Origin: Panax quinquefolius | Lineage: Eukaryota; Streptophyta; Magnoliopsida; Apiales; Araliaceae | Assembly (NCBI GenBank): GCA_020205615.1 | Contig: JAINUW010000085.1 | Coordinates: 38,492-102,491, forward strand | Reading direction: 5' to 3' | Length of the DNA: 64,000 nucleotides | Shown: piece after piece, positions 21,410-32,800 of the stretch | Layout of the letters: each line of letters begins with the position of its first letter | Numbering within the stretch: position 1 is the first letter of the stretch | Position numbers and translations under genes: made by a program | Notes under the pieces: generated by a model | Databases searched by the model: none | Seen by the model: the letters and a program-made list of their open reading frames with translations, nothing else | Told to the model about the DNA's origin: nothing

Positions 21410-21950
21410 GAAGATTTGCGAGACCTCTTTTCGGCGTTTGCAAAATAATCCTCCACCCAGATCGACATTCATATACTGCGAGTCAACAAGTCCAAAAAAA
21501 TATGTCGAGCATTGCCCTCACCTTTGGTATCTCAATGATTGACTTTCAAAATTGTTGAACCGGCGCGATCGAGATATTGGATTGGAGGCATTCTTAAACA
21601 AAAGTTAACATCCGATTCCCCAGAACAAATTGTTCGTTTTCATTAAGTAGCATGGAATACTACAGTCAAAATATAGTACTATTCAAAAGGAAATTCTTTC
21701 ATTAGTTTTATGTATTAACAAATTTCAAAATGACTTATTAAATCGAAAAATTTCGGTCGCATTGATTGCAAGTCGACTAAGTACATTTTAGTTAAAGATG
21801 TTGAAATTTAGCCTCTAAGAATTCTTTAAGCTAGATGGCAAGCTTTATTAAGCATTTTGATTTTGATATTGAATACATTAAAGGCAAAAATAATTCTATT
21901 CTGATTTTCTTACCGGAGAATTTATTCATACAGTCTTATCTGATCGTGAG
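21410..21950 (+). pseudogene. Viral RNase H (V1a)
   Basis: The DASDIGFGGILKQK box seen at 56349-56390 is recognisable but garbled at 21555-21605. SKYSTIKKEILSL-like and DFDIEYIKGKNNS blocks (21855-21900) follow. The end of the frame meets ORF2 at about 21951. Degrades RNA during reverse transcription. Confidence 0.82.
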
Positions 21951-23320
21951 TTTCAGAGGTTCATCCTCCTCTCAGGGTCCGGGTTGCCCTATTGGCCCAA
22001 GTAATCAGCCTAGAGGTACCTTAGTTCCTCACCCAGTTACCCCTGTCTATTAGTCAAACAAATTTTCTGTTCTTGGAACAATCCCCAAGCCTTACAGTTC
22101 AGCCCTAGTTAATAAGCTTGAACCCATTGATCCATTCAGTAATCCAGCCAAGACCTCGTCTTCAGCTCCCAGTCACTCCCCTTCTGAGCATATGCTCAAA
22201 TGGGAAAGTTACTTGTTTCATATTGAATCATACATGAAGCCGAAAAAATGATCCGAGTTAAGCTTACGCGGTTTTCCCTCTGGTTGGCATTTTCCTCCGG
22301 TACGCTCCTTATAAGTCTCTTGTTTACTATAAGGACATTCTCTTGGCCCGATTCGGTAAATATCAAACCCATTTATGCAAACAATGATAAACAATTCAAA
22401 AGTTCTTTATCATTCTTTGTATATTAAACAATTCCTTCAGATTTCCGATTGGGGTAAAAATCCCTCCGATCTAATGGATCTCTCCAGTCATAGTAATCCC
22501 TTTTGTTTTTATGATTATATTGACGCCTGGTATAAGGTTCTCCTTCATCAGAATGAGTCCCATAGTCATTCCTGGTTTATTCAATTCGATCATAAGTTCA
22601 AATGTCCAATCCCTTATTGGTTAGTCCTCACGGTGGTATAGGCATGGTTCTACTATGACCTCCTTCCCCAAACCCCCTTAAGGTTCAAGTTACTCATTTT
22701 GCTAATAATAGTAAACCAGATTCAAAGAATGAGAACATTCCTCTCACTCTTCTCTTTATTAGTAAATACAAAGTTTCCTGGATCCTCAAATGGCAATATG
22801 GTATTTCACCACCCTCTGTTGCTAGTAATTCAGCAGTTATCTCTAATCCACTCCCTCGACTTTCCCGCTTTTTCTACATCAAGTGGTGGGATAAGTTAAA
22901 CATTAACGAATCATAGGTAGGGTTCAACAGAATTTCTGTCGCCCTATTCATTCGGTCAATTCCCCTTATTATTGGGCTAAGGATTCTAAAGTCATTCCTT
23001 TAGAACCCTCTTCCTCAAGTCGAAAAAGATTTCAAAAGAATCTAAGTTAAAAACCGATCTCTGAGTGTTCTTTCCTTCTCGTAGCATTTCGATTTCAAAG
23101 ATTGCTCGGTTAGTGAGTTAAAACTTATTGCTCAAGCCCTCGATAAAAGAATTGATGAGTTACGAAGAGGCCTCTAGGCATTCCGAAACTTCTTCCCAGA
23201 ATGATTGATTAGCCAATTTGCGAGAAGATGATGGTGCATACGATCCTTACGGCACCATCGACCTTCGGGATGCTCGAGACCCATTCACCGACATTGCAGT
23301 TTTATCGATTCTATTCATTC
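21951..23320 (+). pseudogene. Viral ORF2, unknown function (V1a)
   Basis: Begins where the copy at 62072 has ATGA; here the ATG reads GTG. Content: Gly/Ser/Pro-rich N-terminus (FRGSSSSQGPG), then a conserved aromatic domain with LKWESYLFHIE-like, FFPPGWHFPP-like, ISDWGKNPSDLMDL (about 22440-22490), HSWFIQF and FFYIKWWDK (about 22873-22900) stretches, and a polar C-terminus with a predicted helix and acidic end. No known enzymatic motif, signal peptide or membrane segment seen. Its place after RNase H matches ORF2 of florendoviruses. Several frameshifts. Confidence 0.75.
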
Positions 23321-23957
23321 ATTCCAAGACTCTCGTGACGATTCTTTATTCATTGAAAGCACACAAACGTGACGATTAAAATGATTCCACTTTCTCGTCG
23401 AAAGTAGCTCAACAGTAAAAGGAGGCTTTTTTCCACCGAAAGCAGCGTCAAGTCAAAAGTTGTCGGCCAGTTAGTCAAAAGCGTTTGTAATAGTCAAAAT
23501 TTAGCACTGTTTATCAACAGTTGCTTGTCTGTACTTTTACTTTTGCTTTTACCTTAGTAACTTGCTTTTACTTTTGCTTTTACTTTAGTAATTCACTTTT
23601 ACCTAAGTGAAATGTTTCTTACTTTACCCCAGTAAATGTAATAGTTCCCTTTCCTTATTCTATAAAAGGAAGGCGAGCTCATTTGGCAAATCAGTTTTGA
23701 AACTTAGAAAGACTCGAGCTCTCTCTCTCGGAAGAATCTTTGGTTTTACCTCACGATCGACCTACTTAACCCCTCTTCTCCAATTCTCTGGTTAAATGTT
23801 TTAATTTCGTAAGTACTTGTTTTATTTCCGTTCTTAGTTTGTACATAGCTTGTATTATTAATTCAATTCGGTTACTTATTTATATAAAAGCTGTGTTTTA
23901 TTTGTATCTGTTCTCTCTGTTCTTCCCATCTCTACTTCGCCCCAAATGGTATCAAAT
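23321..23957 (+). promoter_or_regulatory. Viral intergenic region with pregenomic promoter (V1a)
   Basis: Repeats of ACTTTTGCTTTTAC-type words (23530-23610), a TATA box TATAAAAG at 23661-23668 in a CaMV 35S-like context (CTATAAAAGGAAGG...CTCATTTGG), then a leader ending in TTATTTATATAAAA near 23870-23890 and the primer site. It would drive the terminally redundant pregenomic RNA. Same arrangement on the minus strand at 45235-45939 and at 61331-61919. Confidence 0.82.
23661..23668 (+). promoter_or_regulatory. TATA box of viral promoter (V1a)
   Basis: TATAAAAG, expected start about 23690. Identical motifs at 45542-45549 (minus) and 61684-61691. Confidence 0.8.
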
Positions 23958-23970
23958 GGTATCAGAGCCA
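23958..23970 (+). other. Viral tRNA-Met primer-binding site, start of unit V1b
   Basis: TGGTATCAGAGCC, a perfect 12-base match to the initiator tRNA-Met complement, preceded by a partial duplicate (TGGTATCAAA). It marks the conventional origin of a caulimovirid genome and the head-to-tail joint between units V1a and V1b. Confidence 0.9.
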
Positions 23971-24214
23971 AGTTGTTGTTCATTTCTAGCGCCCAGTAAG
24001 ATCTTATAATTTGTTCCATTAAAACTGTTTTCAAAATTCTTTTGTTCTTTACCGGAAGTCACCTAACTTACTGTAGAACACCTTGTTAGTTGTCAACCCT
24101 AGGTAAGTCTCTTGTGCGAGCAGTACAGGGTTTTAGAACAATAGGTATGAGTCTACCCAGGTAAGAGGGTCTGAATGGAAGATAAAGAGTGAATTTATTT
24201 TGAACCCAGTAATA

Positions 24215-24981
24215 ATGAGTAGGTTATTTAGATCGAACTCCTATGCTAGTCACCGGTCAACCTTGCAACCTTTACCAGACATAGTTAACCAAGAAGAAAA
24301 TAGTTATGAAAATATCAGTCAAGTTTTATATAACTGGAATATACCCAGAATTTCTACAAAGGAAATTTATCAGTCAACATTTTTAGATAATTTTAAAACA
24401 GACTATAATGTTAAAACAGTTGAAAAGGTTTATGCTATTAATAAAGAGTATGAAAATTGTAGCCTTCTTTCCCCAGATGTTATTAAAAAACATAGAAAAA
24501 AGGGTTATAATTTCATCCACATAGGTCTAGTTCAAGTAGCAGTTAAACCATTAAATATTAAAGGAATTAATTCAAGTATCTACCTCATCTCGAGAGATGC
24601 CGACTTTTGAATTATTATCCGAGCATTATAGGTGCTATGGAAGCGATGCACGCATAATGGTACTATCCATTTTAATTGCTTTCGACTTCACACTTAGTAC
24701 AAGTGATCGACATCTATTAAAGGCTTTAACATTAAACATTAAAACAGCAGGAGAAATTACGCAAATGATTGAAGGTTCTCAACCAATTGCTTTGATCTAT
24801 AGGATTTATTATAAGACTATGAAGACAAACTTGAATGTCCATGCTCTTAACAAAAGCCCTAAAGATCACACAGTATTAATTCAAAGCTCAACCAGTGATG
24901 CTAATATCCAGATCCCTAGAACAGTTCTATGGAAGGATATTACGTTACCCAGTCAATGGATTTTACCAAGTGAAATCCCAC
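24215..24981 (+). pseudogene. Viral movement protein, N-terminal and central part (V1b)
   Basis: Plausible start ATG 24215. Polar N-terminus, then FIHIGLVQVAVKPL near 24513-24555 and the D/R box (about 24590-24605), a frameshift at about 24605, then the C-terminal frame to 24981. Cut by the Copia 5' LTR; the gene resumes at 36862. The RDAR-type box and preceding strands identify it as a 30K-superfamily MP. Confidence 0.88.
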
Positions 24982-26853
24982 TAAAAGTAGTATGCACACA
25001 AGCCAATCATGTTTGATGATAAAGCATATACTTTGTAACAATCTTATTCATTTATTAATAAAAAGTATTAATTTATTAAAGGCTTTTAATTATCTACATG
25101 ATGCTGTTTTATAATATGTGATAAACCCATAGTTTTAAGCAATGCTTTTAGAATAATGATGATGATCATTCTAATGAGATCTAAATTCTTAGAAAGCTTA
25201 AAACTAAAATAGTTCCCAATCATTGGATTACTAAATTGGGGATTAGTGAATCCAGGATAGATTGGTACACATTCGTTTTTCTTTCGTTGGATGAGGATGA
25301 TTGATCTCATGATCATTTGTGTGGAACACTAAAGCAAGTATGTAGGTGCTTATTAGAGAATAAGTTCATTGAGCGTGGCTCGCTAAGGAATACCTAATGG
25401 AGTTTTACTTGCTGTCAATAGGAATTCCTATAGTGATAGTAGTACAAGTGATCCTTGGACTTGAGATCATCATAGTATCTTGTGTATGATGAGTTATACT
25501 TTGACTTATTTCTTAAGACCTTTAGGGTATATCAAAGGGTATGCTTGGGTATAATAAGTTGTACATGGAGATAATGTATGGTCGATAAAGAATCTACCAC
25601 TTACATTAAAGAAGAGAAATGTCTATGTGATTCGATAAATGACAACCCGGTAGTCCTTGGCGGCGAGAATGAAATTAGAAAGGAGTTTCTAATTTGCATT
25701 ATTTGAGTTGTGCATTTAAGGATCGAAATACATATAATTAAATAAAATAAGACTTGTGATAATTCCATGTCTTATATTTAATTGGGACATTGTATGGTGG
25801 AAGATTGAATTATGCGGTAACTATTTACTCAAAGGTTCTTTTATGATTAATGTTGAAATCTATATTATCTGAAAAGTCGTTGATCGCTTGGGAGGCTTAT
25901 CCTATTGTAGAATAAATATTATTTATTTAAATAAATTAATTGTTTAATTTATTTATTTAAATAAGATTAGAATTATTCTAATTGATTTATTCACAAGGTT
26001 TAATATGGAGAACCTAAAGGGTCACACCATAAAAGGAAGAATAATTATTTAAGAAGTAAATGGCATAATCGTAATAATATGTTATGTATATTTAATATAA
26101 TCTATGGTGATAGAATAAATTAAATAGCTTAATATTTATTATTTAATATTTTGAAATATTAAATATAAATTAATAAGAGGAGTCTTATTAATATTATTAC
26201 AATTATTATTATTATTTTAATTTCTAAAAGAGTTTAGGAATTAATTTAATATAAGTACTCTCATTTATTCCTAATTGGATTAGGAAGGAAAATTAGTTAA
26301 AGGAGTTTAATTAATTATCCCTAATAAAATTAGGGAGCTTAATTAATTAAAAGAATTTAATTAATTAAATAAAACCCAATTCCTTAATTGTTAAGGTGGG
26401 TTGCCCACATCTATAAATAAGAGGAGTCTTATTATGGGTGAGGAGGTTGTTGACTTTTACAACATACGTAATAATTCTAATAGTTGGGAGAGTACGCCTT
26501 TTTCTATACAGATAGGAAAAACTAGGGTTTGAGCCAATATCCCTTCTTCTTGAAAATTCTTTTTCCTTGGTGGATCACCTCTAGAGGCCAAACATTTGGG
26601 TGGCTAACGTTGATCAAAGGAAGGAACCAAACCCGGTGGATTCAAGTTGAGCGAAAAGGATTGGAGGTGAACTTGTACGACGAAGCTTCGGATCTTCAAG
26701 GGTATGTTTCTTAATCATCCTTTTCGTTTAATTAATAATTGTGCATAAAGGGTGATCCGATTATATGGTTTGTAAAATTTTTAAACTCGATTTTACACGC
26801 GTTTAGCTTTTTTATGCAATTTGATTGCGTTTCATGAATATTACAAACCTAAC
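24982..26853 (+). repeat. Copia 5' LTR
   Basis: Matches 34977-36859 throughout. Starts TAAAAGTAGTATG (the 3' copy has TGAAAGTAGTATG) and ends CCTAAC next to the primer site. TATA candidate TATAAATAA at 26412-26420. The unit TTTATTTAAATAAATTA (about 25920-25970) is a short AT repeat. Confidence 0.93.
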
Positions 26854-26855
26854 GG

Positions 26856-26868
26856 TGGTATTAGAGCC
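26856..26868 (+). other. Copia primer-binding site
   Basis: TGGTATTAGAGCC, one base from the tRNA-Met complement, two or three bases after the LTR. Confidence 0.85.
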
Positions 26869-27058
26869 AAACCTTTTATGCAAATTACTAATTGTTCAAA
26901 TTTGATATGTATATTGATATGTGTTTAGAACAATTTAATTGGGCATAATTTTATTATATAAAATTTATTAAAAAAAATAAAAAAAGGAAAAACATGGTTA
27001 AAGTGAATCGTGATTTCTTTGTCCACTTTTATGATTTGTCTTGTTATATACTTATATA

Positions 27059-27106
<48 letters not shown>

Positions 27107-27207
27107 TAATAGCAATATTTAAGCTAGTGGTTTAAGGGAGTCACGGTTTTTTCATACTTGACCATCTTTATTTCTGGGCATGTGATATGAGAAATCCGGG
27201 TGGTAGT
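26869..27207 (+). other. Copia leader, part 1, with (AT)n
   Basis: No ORF. Contains an (AT)n run at about 27055-27102. Continues at 29812 after the solo LTR. Confidence 0.6.
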
Positions 27208-27837
27208 TGTAAGACCCCAACTTTTATAAATAAAGATGAAATTTTCTATAAATATTATTTTTGAATATTATGGAATAAATTTGATATAATATTATAGTTG
27301 TGGGTAATATTTATAAATTTTGCAAAGTATACAAGTTGTTATAAAATATTCGTTTGGTTAGGGAATATTCTTTTTGTTAGGGAATATTAAATGCATAAGC
27401 TCAATCATTGGTGGACCCCACAATGTAATTATTGCCGGATTGAGAAAACAACAAAAATATTTTATAAAATAACTTGGCGGAGAGTGTTACCATTAAAAGC
27501 TGTTGAACTACCCGGTGGTAAAAAATACGATGTCTGCGTGGTTGCATAGTAGCACTGCGGTATTGATTATTGATGCTTACGTGAGAAGTCACTCAACTAT
27601 GCTCAATTATTACTACGATGAATTGTTGCATCATATCTATTATATTATTGATTCAATTATTGTCAAAGGTATCATACGTATAATATGTTATAGTATTAAA
27701 TCAATAATTGAGGCGACAAGTTATAAATGATTAATAATTGTTGAAAGATTAAATATGTATTGATGAAAAATAAAATGATTTGTGGTAAGTTTGATTATAT
27801 TATGGGGGCTCATATGTCATCATCTAAGAGTCTCTTC

Positions 27838-28029
27838 GTTAATAGTAATTACCCTTGTGAATAGTATTTACCTTCGTCGATAGTAATTACCTTCGTCGAT
27901 AGTAATTACCTTGTGAATAGTATTTACCTTAAATCGATAGTAATTACCTTTCGTCGATAGTAATTACCCTTGTGAATAGTATTTATCTTCGTCGATAGTA
28001 TTTACCTTCGTTAATAGTAATTACCTTTA
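27838..28029 (+). repeat. Tandem of ATAGTAATTACCTTCGTCG-type units
   Basis: About ten degenerate 18-20 bp units upstream of the presumed TATA region (about 28163-28174), so likely in U3. Variants alternate CTTCGTCGATAG and CTTGTGAATAG. Confidence 0.8.
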
Positions 28030-28416
28030 CCAGACGTCAAACCACTTGTCGTTTCACATTACTGAGCGCCTAACCACTTGTCGTTTCACATTATACAAAA
28101 GCGTCAAACCTGGTCGTCAAGCCACTTGCCTTTTCACACGGCGGTGCTAAGCTAGAAATCTTCTATCTAAATAGAGGCTCTACGGCTTCATTATTTTCAC
28201 AAATTCATTCAAGCTATAGAGAGAGAAACTATAGAGAATAAGAGAGAAAGAAGAAGAGTATTTTGTTACTACTGCTGCTTTGCAATTATTCAATCTCCTA
28301 CCAAATGTAAGGGTGTTATTCTTTCTTATTAAGAAGAAGAAGCTGTTGTTATTCCATTGTTTATTATTACATTGGAATAACTTTGTATCTGTGTTTATCC
28401 TATACTTGGTGACATT

Positions 28417-28760
28417 CTTCTATTATTACATTTGGAACATCCATGTCACATGCGTTTCGCGGACCTAGTTAAAATCTTTATTATTATTCATTGGAACATC
28501 ACATACATGTGTTTTACAGGACTGGTTAAAAGTCTTTATTATTACATTGGAACATCACATGCATGTGTTTTACAGGACTGGTTCCGTCTTTTTATTATTC
28601 TGTTGGAATATCCTGTCGTGTGTTTTTACGGATCCGGGTTCCATCTTTATTATTACATTGGAACATCTTGTCGATTGTGAATTTCACGACTGGTTCCGTT
28701 ATTTATTATTACATTGGAATAACACATGCATGCGGTCTATCGCATGCATGGTGATTTCTT
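28417..28760 (+). repeat. Tandem repeat, about 57-bp unit (TTGGAACATCACATGC...)
   Basis: Six diverged units starting about 28417, 28478, 28538, 28593, 28650 and 28705, each with ATTACATTGGAA(C/T)A near its start and GACTGGTT(A/C) near its end. The last unit contains a perfect 10-bp hairpin CATGCATGCG/CGCATGCATG (28725-28734 and 28741-28750). Homologous tandems are at 40120-40560 and 43250-43670. Confidence 0.8.
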
Positions 28761-29811
28761 TTGTTATTCCATTCTTTATTATACCCGGTTGGTTAAAACT
28801 TTGACTTCTATACTCCATGAAATTAGTGGAATATCCTTGATATTTGCGTTTCATCCGATATCTTTTCATGAAAATATTCTTACGATCATTCTTGAATTTT
28901 ACTCTACAAAAGCAAGTATCATATTGATAATTTGGGCGTTAATAATTCTGGATAAAATAATTCTTGAACTTGTTTTATTGAATTCTTATATCATTGTCAT
29001 CATCCTCATGTTTATATTTTTTAAAGTCATCTGTGGCACGTAGTGCATAGATGGACTTGGTATGATTATGACCGAGACTATTCGGATTGTAATCATGGTA
29101 GTAATGTTACAAATGATGTGGTAAAAATCCTCAGTGGTCGTAGTGCATTGATGGACAGTTGTTGGCATGATCATGACCATTAATGAATACACAAATATTC
29201 TTGGCCCGTAGTGCATGAATAATTGTGGTCGTGATATTAAAGAATATCCTTGGCCGTAGTGCAGGGGTGATTCGATGATGTGGAATATTTATTAAAAGTG
29301 AGTCTCGGCTATAATGATGATGAAAAACCTTTTAAAACCTAAAAGATAGTAGACTTTATTTTCTACTTGACTCTTTTAATGGATTGCTTATTCACTGCAG
29401 TTAAAGCTGGTTATCTATTGTATTTTATCGGTTTAACATTGTTGAAGACTATTGATAATTTATTACGCATTATCTTAGTCATAATATTTCTTCTTGGGCT
29501 AGTTGAGCTCACCCTTTCTTCCTTTGTTCTCTTTAGGAAATGAGAATATAGTTGGGACGAGTGGGGAAGCAGTGATGGTCACGAAGATAGCATTAGTAGT
29601 CCTCACTATTCTGTGAAATAGTGTGATAATAATTGTAATGAGGATTTTTTTTTGAGTTTGTATAATATCTAGTAGACGATATTTGTATTTAAACTCACAG
29701 TTTATGTTGTATTGTACACGACAGTTATGTTAATAAGTTGTATTTAAATTCTGTACCATGTAAGTGGCGACCCAAGATGGGTGATGTATACCTAATTTTG
29801 GGGGCGTTACA

Positions 29812-29947
29812 GTAGTTCATTTGTGGAGGTGGCCACGCGGTTTATACTTACTAATATATTATATATGTTAACAACCACTATATATATATATATTAAATTT
29901 AACCTGAAGCTTGAATCTCTGTTAAGCTTACTTTTTGAACCACGGTT

Positions 29948-29981
<34 letters not shown>

Positions 29982-31977
29982 TACGGTTTATATATATAAT
30001 ATATATAATATATTACGGTTTTTTTATATATATATATATATTATTCTTAATTATTATATAATTAAAATAAAATTTTATTTTAATTTTAAAATAAAAGGTT
30101 TATTTTAATATTAAAATATAAAGTTTATTTTAATTTTAAAATTTAATTTCATGCTAACTAATTAGAGTTGGAATTGGATTCCATGATAACTAATTGGAGT
30201 TGAAATTGGATTCTATTTTCCTTAAATAAAGGAGTTTATTTAGATATGAAATAAGATTTCATATTATTTAAAATAAAAGAGTTTATTTGTGAATAGGAAA
30301 AAGAATCAGTGTTTCCTTAAATAAAGGAGTTTATTTAGATATGAAATAAGATTTCATATTATTCAAAATAAAGGAGTTTATTTGTGAATAGGAAAAAGAA
30401 AATCATGTTTCCTTAAATAAATGAGTTTATTTAAATATGAAATAAGATTTCATATTATTCAAAATAAAGGAGTTTATTTGTGAATAGGAAAGATAATCCG
30501 TGTTTCCTTTAATAATTTTTTTTTTATATATATATGGAATTGGATTCCATAATTAATTAAAATAAAGGAGTTTATTTTGATTAAAATTTTGATTAAAATA
30601 AAATAGTTTATTTTATTCAAAATTGGATAAATTAAAATAAAATAGTTTTATTTTGATTTAAATTTGGATTAAAATAAAGGAGTTTATTTTGATTCAAAAT
30701 TAGATTTTATACTAACTAAATTTGCCCATTAAATGATATCAATATATATATATTGAATGTTTATTATTCATGAGATGAATGTTATTTATTGATGCATATG
30801 GTGATGTGTATGATAATAAATGGGATTGATTATGGACTATTGACCAATATGATTGGATTTTATTTTAGTTGGATGCATGAATGTATGGGTTTTATTAAAT
30901 AGAGGTTCACAGACATCGTCTTCTCTAATTTTTCTTAATATAAATTCTATCTCCTCCTATGTACTTCCCTCGATTTGCGATCAAGGTTTCTATTTATTTT
31001 AAATAGTTTTGTAATAGGAATAGTTAGAATTAATTTTGAAGAATTAGAGATCAAGGAGCAAAGAAAAGGAGGCGCTTGAAGACCCGTTTGTAATGGAGCA
31101 GGGTTTAAATGTAATAGTTATATTTAAATATTATTTCTTGCACCCTAAGGGTTTGACCTTTTGGTTCACTTGGTGGCTCTAGTGAACTAAACTAGAATAA
31201 AAGTCCATAATCAATTCGGGTATAATATAGTATTCTATATATGCATGCTTATACTATATATATTATATATTATGCAAACATGCTCGCATGTTCATTAATA
31301 TGACGCGTATTTTATATATATATATATAATAAATGTATTTAAACAAGATGAGACAAATTAATAACAAAACCCTCAATTTTATATATATTAAGTCCTAAGC
31401 GTTCAAAGATATTTGGAATATCGAGCGTCGCCTTCTAGCATGATAAAATTAATAGAGTATTAAATATTTAATATGAGTTTGTTGTGTCACCACAAGGCAA
31501 GTATTAAGTATTTAAGATGTTAATTTATCACATTTGATGCTTATAAAGAAAATTGAACAATATTATTTTGTTGTGTCACCACAAGGATGATATTTTTCTT
31601 TTTGAATATATGGAGTGCTAGGTGGGACTTAACTTGGATAATTTTGATTAGGATGTGCCACCACTTGATCAAAATAATCTAAGAGGCAAAAGAAAAGGAG
31701 TTGTATAGTTGATGTAATTGACAAAAGTTGTCTACCTATTTATTTATATATAGTTTGTTGTGTCACCACAAGGCTATATACATTTGAAATGGGATCCTTA
31801 TTCTCACTAGCAAATCTTTAATTAGATTTTGCCGAACTATATAAGTGAGGGTAATATAGTTTGATGACAATAGTGGGAGATACCAATTTAAAACAAGACC
31901 TAATTTATTTTGGTAATTAATAAAAGAATGTATGTTAAAATGTTGTTAATTACAAATTCATTTACAGAATTTTACAA
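29812..31977 (+). other. Copia leader, part 2: AT-rich with tandem repeats
   Basis: About 2.2 kb without a supported gene. It holds AT runs (29880-30060), a 95-bp tandem of three units (from 30220, 30315, 30411), many AAATAAAGGAGTTTATTT words, and three copies of TTTGTTGTGTCACCACAAGG at 31478, 31567 and 31754. It is assigned to the Copia untranslated leader by position only. Confidence 0.5.
30220..30505 (+). repeat. Three tandem units of about 95 bp
   Basis: Each unit begins CCTTAAATAAAGGAG and contains ATGAAATAAGATTTCATATT, itself an inverted repeat (GAAAT...ATTTC). Starts at 30220, 30315 and 30411; a truncated fourth starts at 30506. Confidence 0.85.
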
Positions 31978-32800
31978 TGTCTAAATTACTATCACTGCGA
32001 AACATATTAGATGTTATTTAACCAAACCGTATTAAACGGATTGGTTAAGGAATTTGAGAATAGTTCTCATAATTTTGAAAAGTTATATTATGTCCTTAAT
32101 CGTCTATCCTCGCAATGGTTGCGCACAATGCCTCTAAGGAAGACATTGCTACTTTTAGAAAGTGGCAAGATGATGCACGATTGGCTCGATGCATCATGCT
32201 CGCATCTACGAAAATATGAGCTTCAACGTCGACATGAAACTATGGATGCTTCTACTATATTCACGCACATAAAGTAGTTGATGGTGAGGAAAGTAGGGTG
32301 ATAGATATTATATATCTAAGGAGCTCTTTCGATCTAGAATGGCCCGATGGCACTATAATACAGACAAAAAGTTCTTAACATAATCAATTTGATTGATCAA
32401 TTAGGACAATTGGTTTTGTCATGGATGGAGAGTTGAGCCAAGATTTGATCTTGCACTCACTCCGGACTCCTTTCACTGATTGTTGTGAATTTTTCATATG
32501 AACAAGCTAGATATCGACTTACATTTGATTTGCTTAACTATATTGAAAAATGTTGAGAGTCACTTTCAACCAAGAAAGATCAAGTCTTCTTGGTAGGGGC
32601 CAAAGGATCTTCGAAAAAGAAGAGCGATTCAAAGAAGGTAAATAGAAAGGCATAAACAAAGGATAATAAGAACAAAAGCGATACGGATAGCAAATGAGCT
32701 TGCTTCCACCGCAATAAGCTCGAGACCTTTGGAAAGAAAGCTGCGAGAAGCATCTTGCAGAGGCTAACCAAACAAGCTTAGTGAAGTTTCTACATAATCG
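31978..32800 (+). pseudogene. gag: Copia Gag remnant
   Basis: Start ATG at 31978 (MSKLLSLRNILD). Recognisable Gag helices in shifted frames: ARCIMLAS (about 32185), HETMDASTIFTHIK (32236-32277), GFVMDGELSQDLILHSL (about 32413-32463), then a lysine-rich tail (about 32600-32660). The pattern matches the Copia Gag family that precedes a CCHC knuckle; the knuckle is not intact. More than ten breaks. Confidence 0.82.

Larger units (their letters stand above)
16661..23957 (+). mobile_element. Endogenous pararetrovirus (Caulimoviridae) unit V1a, near-complete
   Basis: One viral genome lacking the leader and the N-terminal part of MP. Order: MP, spacer, CP with CCHC knuckle, acidic linker, aspartic protease, RT, RNase H, ORF2, intergenic region with promoter. 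The layout fits a florendovirus/petuvirus-like caulimovirid. It continues head-to-tail into a second unit at the primer site 23958. Stops at 19643 and 21009 are shared with the minus-strand copy V2. Confidence 0.9.
27208..29811 (+). mobile_element. Solo LTR (TGTAAGACCCC family), TSD GTAGT
   Basis: TGTAAGACCCC at 27208 to GGGGGCGTTACA at 29811, 2.60 kb, flanked by perfect GTAGT (27203-27207 and 29812-29816). No internal sequence, so it came from LTR-LTR recombination. Contains a tandem of about 19-bp units (27838-28029), a 57-bp tandem (28417-28760) and stem-loops (29028-29268). Purine-rich GAGAGAGAAACTATAGAGA lies near 28220. Confidence 0.93.

Noticed and set aside
23958..23970. tRNA-Met gene fragment
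   Set aside because: Only the 12-13 base complement of the tRNA 3' end is present, as expected for a primer-binding site; no cloverleaf.
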